Source: an uncultured Flavobacteriales bacterium
GTDB lineage: Bacteria > Bacteroidota > Bacteroidia > Flavobacteriales > Crocinitomicaceae
Assembly (NCBI GenBank): GCA_946886545.1
Contig: CAMPIU010000206.1
Span: 1-5,835, forward strand
DNA: 5,835 nucleotides
Reading direction: 5' to 3'
The notes under the pieces are model-generated. The model saw nothing but the letters and a program-made list of their open reading frames with translations. It made no database searches and was not told the origin of the DNA. This document shows, in pieces, positions 1-5,766 of the stretch. Position 1 is the stretch's first letter. The number at the start of each line of letters is the position of its first letter. A program made the translations under genes and the position numbers.

Positions 1-671
1 CATCTCGTGGAAGAACATTGCGATTCTTGTTTGATGGTCCATACGAGGAATTCAAAGCAAAGATTACCGAGCTTGGTGAAACTCCACTTCCGAAATACAT
101 CAAGCGAGATGTAGAAGAGGCGGATGAAGAAAGATACCAAACAATTTATGCGAAAGAAGAAGGTGCGGTGGCTGCACCAACCGCTGGATTGCATTTCTCT
201 CGTGAGCTATTGAAGCGTTTGGAATTGAAAGGTGTAAACTTTGCTGAAGTGACACTACACGTAGGATTAGGTACTTTCCGTTCTGTGGAGGTAGAAGATC
301 TTACAAAGCATAAAATGGATTCCGAACAGGTTATTATAACCGAAAAAGCAGCAAACATTGTGAATACTGCGAAACGGAATAAAAAACGTGTTTGTGCAAT
401 CGGAACAACTTCCATGCGTGCGGTTGAAACATCTGTTTCTACAGATAATATGTTGAAGGCTTTTGATGGCTGGACAAATAAATTTATTTTCCCTCCGTAT
501 GATTTCAGTATCGCTGATAGTTTGGTTACAAACTTCCATACACCACTTTCGACTTTGCTAATGATGATTTCCGCTTTCTGTGGCCACGATCTAATGATGG
601 AAGCATATCACGAAGCAATTAAAGAAAAATATAAGTTCTATTCGTACGGAGATGCGATGTTAATTTTGTAA
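1..671 (+). CDS. queA: S-adenosylmethionine:tRNA ribosyltransferase-isomerase (QueA), 5'-truncated
   Basis: This is the C-terminal part of QueA, the cytoplasmic enzyme that transfers and isomerises the ribosyl group of S-adenosylmethionine onto 7-aminomethyl-7-deazaguanine in the tRNA wobble position, giving epoxyqueuosine. The frame is open from the window edge (first full codon at 3), with 222 residues visible out of roughly 350 in the family, so about the first third lies upstream. Family motifs are clear: [12 protein letters not shown] at the edge, [22 protein letters not shown] (about 160-200), [25 protein letters not shown] segment, [34 protein letters not shown] and the terminal YGDAMLIL before TAA at 669-671. 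A TTG at 18 is internal and not a start. The gene looks intact within the window and ends at a hairpin terminator. Identification is from recalled family sequence and is very secure. Confidence 0.97.
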   Translation, partial: SRGRTLRFLFDGPYEEFKAKITELGETPLPKYIKRDVEEADEERYQTIYAKEEGAVAAPTAGLHFSRELLKRLELKGVNFAEVTLHVGLGTFRSVEVEDLTKHKMDSEQVIITEKAANIVNTAKRNKKRVCAIGTTSMRAVETSVSTDNMLKAFDGWTNKFIFPPYDFSIADSLVTNFHTPLSTLLMMISAFCGHDLMMEAYHEAIKEKYKFYSYGDAMLIL

Positions 672-704
672 AAAGATTCCTCGAATTGATTCGGGGATTT
701 TTTT
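672..704 (+). terminator. Rho-independent terminator after queA
   Basis: A hairpin begins immediately after the queA stop. The left arm, about 675-685 (GATTCCTCGAA), pairs with 690-700 (TTCGGGGATTT) around a TTGA loop. It has one T-T mismatch and two G-T wobbles and is followed by a T-run to 704. It should end queA transcription and insulate the downstream HTH-Fic gene. Confidence 0.8.
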
Positions 705-714
705 ACCCGAAAAA

Positions 715-748
715 ATTGACTAAATTTGTCTATAATTATTTTGTCAAT
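715..748 (+). promoter_or_regulatory. Candidate operator: three related half-sites before the HTH-Fic gene
   Basis: Three copies of a 10-base element of the form (A/T)TT(A/T)GTC(A/T)AT lie here. One at 715-724 is inverted (ATTGACTAAA), one at 724-733 is direct (ATTTGTCTAT), and one at 739-748 is direct (TTTTGTCAAT). The outer two match as an inverted repeat at 9 of 10 positions. The two direct copies extend into a 12-base repeat with one mismatch (725-736 and 740-751), 15 bases apart. They overlap both possible promoter boxes and reach almost to the ATG at 750. The encoded protein starts with an XRE-type DNA-binding domain, so autorepression is the natural inference. AT-rich chance similarity is the alternative. 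Confidence 0.45.
721..728 (+). promoter_or_regulatory. Possible Bacteroidota -7 promoter box for the HTH-Fic gene
   Basis: TAAATTTG is an exact match to the Bacteroidota -7 consensus TAnnTTTG and lies 21 bases before the ATG at 750. No TTG sits at the usual distance (about 19 bases) upstream, so the -33 element is missing. An alternative pairing is TTG at 716-718 with TATTTTG at 737-743, spaced 18 bases, which would make the transcript nearly leaderless. Some promoter must lie between the terminator at 704 and the start codon, but which box is used cannot be decided from sequence alone. Confidence 0.35.
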
Positions 749-749
749 A

Positions 750-1823
750 ATGAAAGCTTTAGGAGATATCTTTAAGGAAGCCCGTACACGATTCAATTTT
801 ACATTAAAAGAATTGTCTCATCAATCAAGTATAGATGTTGCATTGTTGAACAAGTATGAAAAAGGGGATAGACAGCCATCCGAAAAACATTTAAACCTTT
901 TAATAGAACATTTGAAATTAGATGAAGATGTTGTTCGGTCGATGTGGTTAGGTGAACGCATTTATGCCTTGTTTGAGGACGATAATCATTTGTTTGATCA
1001 GGCAATGAATTTTGCGGAAAATCGGGTGAAGTATAATAAACTCTCTAAGGAAAAGCAGGAAAGTTCCATTAGTTCTGAATTATCTGAATTGTTGTATGAA
1101 TGTTCACGCTTACAAGGAATATGGGCTTCTAAAAAACCTTTGAACCAGCTGCAATTGCGGAAAATGGAAGAATATTTCAATTTGAATTACACTTATGAAA
1201 GTAATCGGATTGAGGGGAACACATTGACTTTACAAGAAACCTATTTAGTAGTAAATGATGGGATTACCGTTGGAGGAAAATCTGTAAGAGAACATTTAGA
1301 AGTAATCAATCATACGGAAGCAATCCATTATTTAAGTGAACTCATTCAGAATAAGACCATTTTCTCTGAACGGGTTCTGAAAGAAATTCATCATCTAATT
1401 CTGAAGGGGATAGATCGTGAGAATGCCGGGGTTTATCGGTCTATTGGTGTTCGTATTTCCGGGAGTTCTCATTTACCTCCTGAGCCTTATATGTTGCTTC
1501 CGCTTATGGAGGAAGTATTTGTGTTCTACAAACAGAATAAATCAGTACTTCATCCCGTAATTCTGGCGGCTGAAATGCACGAACGCATTGTTAGAATACA
1601 TCCATTCATTGATGGTAATGGCCGGACATGCAGATTAATCATGAATTTCATTCTAATGCAAAACGGCTATCCAATTGCAAATATTAAGGGAGAATTGGAA
1701 AACAGGTTGCGTTATTACAATGCTTTGGAGACTGCGCCAAGTGATCAAAAAAACGCATTTAATAGTTTAATAGCAGAAACTGTTATCCAAGCTTTAAAGG
1801 AACATATTGCTCTTTGTAGCTAA
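750..1823 (+). CDS. XRE-type helix-turn-helix fused to class II Fic (AMPylation) domain protein
   Basis: This 357-residue protein is predicted to be a cytoplasmic Fic enzyme, a family that usually transfers AMP from ATP to a hydroxyl of a target protein. Residues about 4-58 resemble an XRE/Cro helix-turn-helix (LGDIFKEAR, LKELSHQSSIDVALLNKYEKGDRQPS). A helical linker follows. The Fic part runs from about 110 to 345. The catalytic motif HPFIDGNGR is complete at 284-292, with the base His284, Asp288 and Arg292 all present. The self-inhibitory motif SNRIEG is at 151-156, before the catalytic motif, which makes it class II; Glu155 should block productive ATP binding until it is displaced. The flap segment GVYR..GVRISGSSHLPPEP is at about 227-246. 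The ATG at 750 is chosen because the HTH begins there; a TTG eight codons upstream falls in the promoter region. The gene stands alone between two terminators with no separate antitoxin gene. Fic identity is secure; the target is unknown. Confidence 0.93.
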   Translation: MKALGDIFKEARTRFNFTLKELSHQSSIDVALLNKYEKGDRQPSEKHLNLLIEHLKLDEDVVRSMWLGERIYALFEDDNHLFDQAMNFAENRVKYNKLSKEKQESSISSELSELLYECSRLQGIWASKKPLNQLQLRKMEEYFNLNYTYESNRIEGNTLTLQETYLVVNDGITVGGKSVREHLEVINHTEAIHYLSELIQNKTIFSERVLKEIHHLILKGIDRENAGVYRSIGVRISGSSHLPPEPYMLLPLMEEVFVFYKQNKSVLHPVILAAEMHERIVRIHPFIDGNGRTCRLIMNFILMQNGYPIANIKGELENRLRYYNALETAPSDQKNAFNSLIAETVIQALKEHIALCS

Positions 1824-1830
1824 GAATTAA

Positions 1831-1864
1831 AAAAAACCTTGCTTTGATTGGGGCAAGGTTTTTT
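1831..1864. terminator. Bidirectional terminator between HTH-Fic gene and CoA-binding gene
   Basis: The arms AACCTTGC (1835-1842) and GCAAGGTT (1853-1860) pair perfectly. The stem is lengthened by an A-run on the left (1831-1834) and T-run on the right (1861-1864), plus two T-G pairs toward the loop. A hairpin flanked by A's on one side and T's on the other works in both directions. It lies 7 bases past the HTH-Fic stop (1821-1823) and 5 bases past the stop of the convergent minus-strand gene (1870-1872). Confidence 0.9.
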
Positions 1865-1869
1865 AATAA

Positions 1870-2229
1870 TTAATATGTTCCAATTGATAACATCACTAAT
1901 GTGCATCCAATTTCTGGATGAATTTTGGCACTTCTCAGTTTCTCAATAAAATCCGGATTTTCAGTTCCGGGATTAAAGATCACTCTATTGGGCTTCAAGG
2001 CTAAAATCTTGTCGATATATGCTTCCTGATTTTTTGGATTCAGATATAAAGTGACAGTCTCGATATCCCAATTTGGATTCCATTCTGTTTCAATCTCCAC
2101 GTCTTCTACCGTACCGGATTTTTGTCCGAAAGCAACAACCGGATATTTACGACTTCTCAATGCGCGAATTGCTCTGTTTGCGTAACGATCTTCTTTTGTT
2201 GTTGCTCCTATGACCAATGTCTGTTCCAT
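1870..2229 (-). CDS. Small CoA-binding (Rossmann-fold) protein, CoA_binding_2/YccU-like
   Basis: The product is a 119-residue single-domain cytoplasmic protein of the CoA-binding family related to the N-terminal domain of succinyl-CoA synthetase alpha subunits. It starts MEQTLVIGAT, an N-terminal beta strand and glycine turn typical of a nucleotide-binding Rossmann fold. It continues with DRYANRAIRALR (14-25), VVAFGQKSGTVEDVEI (31-46), VTLYLNPKNQ (59-68), VIFNPGTENPDF (83-94) and ends CTLVMLSIGTY. The LYLNPKNQ and FNPGTEN blocks are recalled as strongly conserved in Bacteroidota homologues. The length is normal for the family. The physiological role is not known; binding of CoA or an acyl-CoA is inferred from the family only. 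It is the last gene of a same-strand block, 102 bases after the OmpA-like lipoprotein gene, and shares a bidirectional terminator with the convergent HTH-Fic gene. No clear ribosome binding site or own promoter is visible. Confidence 0.88.
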   Translation of the reverse strand: MEQTLVIGATTKEDRYANRAIRALRSRKYPVVAFGQKSGTVEDVEIETEWNPNWDIETVTLYLNPKNQEAYIDKILALKPNRVIFNPGTENPDFIEKLRSAKIHPEIGCTLVMLSIGTY

Positions 2230-2241
2230 ACCAGTGTTTTT

Positions 2242-2281
2242 TAAGATATTAAGGTACTAAGATTTAAGGATATTAAGGACG
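2242..2281. repeat. Degenerate 8-base periodic repeat, about five units
   Basis: The stretch reads as TAAGATAT, TAAGGTAC, TAAGATTT, AAGGATAT, TAAGGACG, an 8-base period with the core TAAG(A/G). The longest identical pair is GATATTAAGG at 2245-2254 and 2269-2278. An inverted short copy (CTTAATA) is at 2300-2306. It lies in the 102-base gap upstream of the CoA-binding gene and in its probable 5' leader. The function is unknown; it could be replication slippage, a protein-binding array or a leader structure. Confidence 0.55.
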
Positions 2282-2331
2282 CTGAAATTGCTAACTAATC
2301 TTAATAAACTTGATCCTAATAAGCCCTAAAT

Positions 2332-3297
2332 TTATTTTCCTTCTAAGATCTGATATAGTTCATTCAAGTTCGGAGAGATAATCACTTCAATACGTCTGTT
2401 TTTAGCTTTGTCTTTTACATCTACGGGATGATATTCTCCTCTTCCAGCAGCCATCAGCTGCGTTGGGTTCATTTTACTGTTCCCGGTCATAATTTCAACA
2501 ACTGCTGTAGCACGAAGCACGCTTAATTCCCAGTTGTTTGTAGGATGTGCGGGACTTGTTAATTTGTCTGTATCCGTATGTCCTTCCACAATGATCTCTA
2601 AATCTTTCTCGTTTTCCAATACCTTTGCAAGATCAACCAATGCTTTTTTCCCATCTGGTTCTACAACAGTGCTTCCTGAGGCGAAGAGTAATTTAGCTTC
2701 CAGCGAGACATAAATCTTCCCGTTTTTCTCGACTACCGTTAATCCTTTATTCTCAAATCCTTTTAATGCAGTGGAAACACGAGTTTTTAACTGTTTCATC
2801 GCGTCATCTTTGCGCTTAATCATTTCTTCCAATTCGGTTACACGTTCTTCGCGTTCGATAAGAAGCTTTTCTTTCGCTATTAATTCGCTTTCCAAAGTCT
2901 TTAGGGCATCTTCTTTGCGCTGCAGTTCTAAATTCTTTGCATCAATATCTGCCTGATAGTTGGCAGATTCTTTAGCTCCTTTCATGCGCATTTGGTCGAG
3001 CTTTTGCTCATAGGTCTCATTTTGTGAAACCATAAGATCATATTGTGCCTGTAAGAAACGCAGGTTGGAACCAAGCTCAAGCGTATCCTTTTTTAAAGAG
3101 ATAATGTCTTTTCGGAATTGATCTGCCATGACTTGTAAGTCTTTCACTTTTCCCTCATTTTCGATGCTTGAAGTTTTGTATTTATTCAATTCTTCACTGC
3201 AAATCTTTTCTTTTTCAAGGAGCTCATTGTATTTTTTTGCCGGAACACATGCTGCCAATGCGCAGGTAAGCGCGACTATGGAAAGTTGTTTTTTCAT
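2332..3297 (-). CDS. Coiled-coil lipoprotein with C-terminal OmpA/MotB-like peptidoglycan-binding domain
   Basis: The 321-residue product begins with a lipoprotein signal peptide ending in the lipobox LAAC (Cys17), so it should be lipid-anchored after export, probably in the outer membrane facing the periplasm. Residues about 22-175 are charged and heptad-like (many K, E, L, R, Q), predicted to be a long coiled coil. Residues about 186-312 form an OmpA-family domain. Its landmarks are LLFASGSTVVEPDGKKAL (203-220), EGHTDTD (238-244), NNWELSVLRA (254-263), AAGRGEYHP (283-291) and NRRIEVIISP (300-309). The Asp in GHTDTD and the Arg in NRRIEV are the residues that normally hold the meso-diaminopimelate of peptidoglycan. 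It lies 95 bases downstream of the PorP/SprF-like gene on the same strand, with no convincing promoter or terminator between them. This suggests a cell-wall anchor for that outer-membrane protein, comparable in principle to PorE of the T9SS, though the domain layout differs. The partner is inferred from context. Confidence 0.9.
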   Translation of the reverse strand: MKKQLSIVALTCALAACVPAKKYNELLEKEKICSEELNKYKTSSIENEGKVKDLQVMADQFRKDIISLKKDTLELGSNLRFLQAQYDLMVSQNETYEQKLDQMRMKGAKESANYQADIDAKNLELQRKEDALKTLESELIAKEKLLIEREERVTELEEMIKRKDDAMKQLKTRVSTALKGFENKGLTVVEKNGKIYVSLEAKLLFASGSTVVEPDGKKALVDLAKVLENEKDLEIIVEGHTDTDKLTSPAHPTNNWELSVLRATAVVEIMTGNSKMNPTQLMAAGRGEYHPVDVKDKAKNRRIEVIISPNLNELYQILEGK

Positions 3298-3392
3298 TCA
3301 AAATGCTTTATTCCCAAATTTCGAAAGAAAAAAGCCGGAATGGAGAAGTCAAAGAGATACTTATAAACAGTGAAATCTGAATAGCAGGATAA

Positions 3393-4319
3393 CTAATCAA
3401 AATCAGCACAACCTGAAGTGCTTTCGATACGTTGTTTACATGGAGAAAAGGAAAGGGTTATTTCATGTGAATGAAAGGTGTTCGGTCTCAATTTGGAAAG
3501 GATGAAATCATAAGAATATCCCAGTTTCCACTTTTCTTTGAATCGGAATCCGACCATGGCGATTAAGGCATCCGTATTTCTCAAGCCCAAACCAAGGTTG
3601 AATTTCCGCTGGAACTCGATTAAAGCATGAACTTGTAATTCGATTGGAGTGTTCTTGGTGTAAGCGATATAAATCCCCGGAAACACATCTACTTTCGGAT
3701 TGACGTTGAATTTATATCCGCCAGTAACCATTGCATGCATTTGCGACCGGGCATTCATTCCAATCACATTCCATTTTTGAGGAATTAACTCATACATGGT
3801 GAATCCTGCAAAATAATTTTTACCATTCCACCAAGCCCCAAAAGTGGCAGTTGGAAGAATTTGTGAAGCGCTTCCGTTAATAGTGGGGTCCGGAGTTAAT
3901 GGCTTGGCCTCATCTATGTTGAAGGAAAGTTGTCTTGCGCCGACAGCTAATCCAAGCGATAAACGATTTGTCAATGAGAAATTGAAATGACCGGCATAGG
4001 ATAATTGTACACGGATATCTTGAAATGGCCCGATATTATCTAAATAAACCATTCCTCCTAAACCGTGCCTTCCACTCAGGAATTTTCGTCTTTTTGCTTG
4101 CAAGGGGGCGTTAACTGTTAACCAGCCGGTATACGGAGCTCCGTTTACTTTTACCCATTGACCTCTCAAAGTAGATTGTGCCTCCAAACAGGTTTTGATT
4201 CCTGTGTAGGCCGGATTAATGGCGTATTGGTGATGGATCCATTGTGACATGTGACTCACTTGCTGTCCGTAAGAACAAGAAGTAACCAAAACAAGTATGA
4301 AGAGAAGTGTGTTTTTCAT
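3393..4319 (-). CDS. PorP/SprF-family type IX secretion outer-membrane protein
   Basis: This 308-residue protein resembles the PorP/SprF family, beta-barrel outer-membrane proteins that assist T9SS secretion of partner proteins with type B (CHU_C) sorting domains. The mature N-terminus QQVSHMSQWIHHQYAINPAYTG (19-40) carries the family signature, including NPAYTG. RGQWVKVNGAPYTGWLTVNAPL (52-73) is the second signature block. The rest alternates in short amphipathic strands (for example LSLGLAVGARQLSF, KWKLGYSYDF) and ends with HEITLSFS, a plausible last strand. A signal peptide covers residues 1-18. Its end contains VTSC at 12-15, which could be read as a lipobox, but cleavage near YGQQ is more usual for the family. 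A 16-residue tail with Cys294 and Cys304 follows the last strand. The ATG overlaps the stop of the preceding cargo gene by one base (TAATG), implying translational coupling with it. The family call is strong; the exact paralogue is not determinable. Confidence 0.92.
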   Translation of the reverse strand: MKNTLLFILVLVTSCSYGQQVSHMSQWIHHQYAINPAYTGIKTCLEAQSTLRGQWVKVNGAPYTGWLTVNAPLQAKRRKFLSGRHGLGGMVYLDNIGPFQDIRVQLSYAGHFNFSLTNRLSLGLAVGARQLSFNIDEAKPLTPDPTINGSASQILPTATFGAWWNGKNYFAGFTMYELIPQKWNVIGMNARSQMHAMVTGGYKFNVNPKVDVFPGIYIAYTKNTPIELQVHALIEFQRKFNLGLGLRNTDALIAMVGFRFKEKWKLGYSYDFILSKLRPNTFHSHEITLSFSPCKQRIESTSGCADFD

Positions 4320-5608
4320 TAGTGTATTACGGTAATACTTCCTTTTAATGGCTTAGTGTCGTTATTTTGACGAAGATCCAGGGAATAGAAATAAACACCA
4401 TCAGAGACAGGTTTCCCCTTGTTCGTTCCATCCCAGGCTTTGATCAGACTATATCCGGCAATTTCTGCAATTTTTTGTCCCCAGCGATCATAAATTACAA
4501 CCTGTGCATCCGGATAAAAACCGATTCCTTCAATGACCCATTTATCGTTATGACCGTCTCCGTTTGGGGAAAAACTTCCGGGAATTTCTAAGTTATCGGA
4601 CACAAAAACAGTCATTTCATCGGAAAGTGAACAATTGGCATTTAGTGCTGTCAGCGTATAAATTGTTGTTTCCTCCGGTGAGGCATAAGTTGTTATTGAA
4701 TAGGGTGTATTCAGTGTTTGTGTCGGACTCCACATAAAGTCTGTCCCGTTTGAGTTACCCACAAGTTGCACGCTGCCTCCGGATTGAATGGTTAAATCTG
4801 GCCCCGCATCAACAGTTAAAGGATCAACGGTTACAGCAGGATAGGAATAATTAAGTGTGTCCGGGCAAATATCGAAACAGCTGCATACAACGGAAACAAC
4901 ATCTCCATTTTGCAGACTACTTGTGACCCATAAGGAAGAAGAAGTAACTGCTGTCAACACACCGTTTACTGACCAAAAGAAATCACTTGTATCCGTGCAA
5001 TTGGTTAAATAAGCAGTGAAAGATGTCGGTGTTTCAGGGCAAACTGTGATTGTAGGTCCTCCTATGGATAGTCCCGGAGCTGGTCTGTCAAAGCCCGTTC
5101 CTGAGCCCAATAGATCAAAAGTCGCTTCAGCCGGTAATGTTGCTCCGCCATTTGTGGCACCGTTAATTACCAGGTAATAGGTTGTGCTTGCAGGAAGTCC
5201 CAAAGCTGTTAGGGCAAAACCACCTGAAGCTCCCGCTTCGCAATTACTCACCATCGTGTAAGTTGCGGCATCACATGGAACAAGTGCCTGAACAATAGTT
5301 GCCTGCAATGCTGTCCCACGGGTGGGCTGGATATTGAATACCAGGTTGCTGAAATTAAAAGTAACATCACCACCGGTCACATTGGTGTTAAATTGATACC
5401 ACACACTATTGGTTCCTGAAAAACAGAAAGTAAAATCATCTTCACATCCGGGACATACAGTTGCCGTAGCTCCGATATTTGAGCCCGAAAAACTGACGTT
5501 CGGACATAAAGGAATAGCTGTCGCACAAGCATCATTTGTCAACTGTGAAAACCCGGAAGCAACACTTAAAAACGAGATTAACAATACTTTAACAGCTGTA
5601 AAATTCAT
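4319..5608 (-). CDS. Secreted PKD/Ig-like protein with T9SS type B (CHU_C) sorting domain
   Basis: The predicted 429-residue surface or secreted protein has three parts. The N-terminal signal peptide (about 1-21, MNFTAVKVLL..SGFSQ) is followed by a Cys-containing beta-rich region, about 22-170, starting TNDACATAIPLC. Its SVWYQFNTNVTGGDVTF segment is typical of Bacteroidota surface proteins. Two Ig/PKD-like domains follow at about 176-262 and 263-336; the second has the usual AGPDLTIQSGGSVQLVG and WSPTQTLN pattern. The C-terminal type B sorting domain, about 340-429, contains FSPNGDGHNDKW, YPDAQVVIYDRWGQ, AWDGTNKGKPVSDGVYFYSL and ends KGSITVIH. The start at 5608 is preferred because the signal peptide begins there; an upstream ATG at 5746 would add 46 residues without export features. 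No enzyme motif was seen, so adhesion or surface structure is the likely role. The product is small for this class, which often exceeds 1000 residues. Its stop overlaps the start of the PorP/SprF-like gene, its probable secretion partner. Confidence 0.9.
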   Translation of the reverse strand: MNFTAVKVLLISFLSVASGFSQLTNDACATAIPLCPNVSFSGSNIGATATVCPGCEDDFTFCFSGTNSVWYQFNTNVTGGDVTFNFSNLVFNIQPTRGTALQATIVQALVPCDAATYTMVSNCEAGASGGFALTALGLPASTTYYLVINGATNGGATLPAEATFDLLGSGTGFDRPAPGLSIGGPTITVCPETPTSFTAYLTNCTDTSDFFWSVNGVLTAVTSSSLWVTSSLQNGDVVSVVCSCFDICPDTLNYSYPAVTVDPLTVDAGPDLTIQSGGSVQLVGNSNGTDFMWSPTQTLNTPYSITTYASPEETTIYTLTALNANCSLSDEMTVFVSDNLEIPGSFSPNGDGHNDKWVIEGIGFYPDAQVVIYDRWGQKIAEIAGYSLIKAWDGTNKGKPVSDGVYFYSLDLRQNNDTKPLKGSITVIH

Positions 5609-5672
5609 GTGCAAAATATGCGTATATGATTGTAAAACTAATACATTCAAGGATATTTTAATCGTTTTTTCG

Positions 5673-5680
5673 TAGTTTCG
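5673..5680 (+). promoter_or_regulatory. Possible -7 promoter box for the rightmost gene
   Basis: TAGTTTCG matches the Bacteroidota -7 consensus TAnnTTTG at all but one fixed base and is followed by CGCC, a common start-site context in this phylum. It would give a leader of about 80 bases before the ATG at 5767. No TTG is seen at the expected distance upstream, so support is weak. The 158-base divergent gap (5609-5766) must also hold the promoter of the minus-strand block, for which no good match was found. Confidence 0.3.
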
Positions 5681-5722
5681 CGCCGTCAATTTTGTTAAAT
5701 GGAATCCTTTTTGTGTTTTTTT

Positions 5723-5746
5723 GGCACAATGATGGTTAAGGCACAA
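5723..5746 (+). repeat. Short direct repeat GGCACAA in the divergent intergenic region
   Basis: GGCACAA occurs at 5723-5729 and 5740-5746, 17 bases start to start, just upstream of the ATG at 5767. The spacing is about one and a half helical turns. It may be a regulator site or chance; only two 7-base copies are present. Confidence 0.3.
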
Positions 5747-5766
5747 AATAGATTAAACTTGAGACT

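Noticed and set aside
18..20. TTG as a possible start of a 217-residue protein
   Set aside because: The frame continues upstream to the window edge with SRGRT, which belongs to the QueA sequence; this TTG is an internal Leu codon.
726..749. TTG eight codons upstream as start of the HTH-Fic gene
   Set aside because: The added residues (MSIIILSI) do not fit the HTH fold, and the region carries the promoter boxes and repeats; ATG at 750 begins the domain directly.
750..1823. HTH-Fic gene as the toxin of a two-gene toxin-antitoxin pair
   Set aside because: No small partner gene lies beside it, and the inhibitory motif SNRIEG is inside the same protein, as in class II Fic enzymes.
2771..2956. 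Plus-strand open frame rich in Ser, Arg and Phe opposite the coiled coil
   Set aside because: Its composition is the mirror of the Lys/Glu-rich coiled-coil codons on the other strand; it has no recognisable domain.
3128..3373. Plus-strand open frame spanning the start of the OmpA-like gene and the gap upstream of it
   Set aside because: It is mostly antisense to a well-supported coding region and shows no domain or promoter.
3298..3392. Search for a terminator or promoter between the PorP-like and OmpA-like genes
   Set aside because: The only TAnnTTTG-like match on the minus strand (GAAATTTG) has a mismatch and a 27-base gap to the nearest TTG; no hairpin with a T-run was seen.
5409..5675. 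Plus-strand open frame of 88 residues crossing the cargo start
   Set aside because: It lies antisense to the signal peptide and the Cys-rich region, with no family resemblance; judged a shadow.
5609..5746. 46-residue N-terminal extension of the T9SS cargo from an ATG at 5746
   Set aside because: It would bury the signal peptide that starts at 5608 and would run across the divergent promoter region; the extension has no export features.
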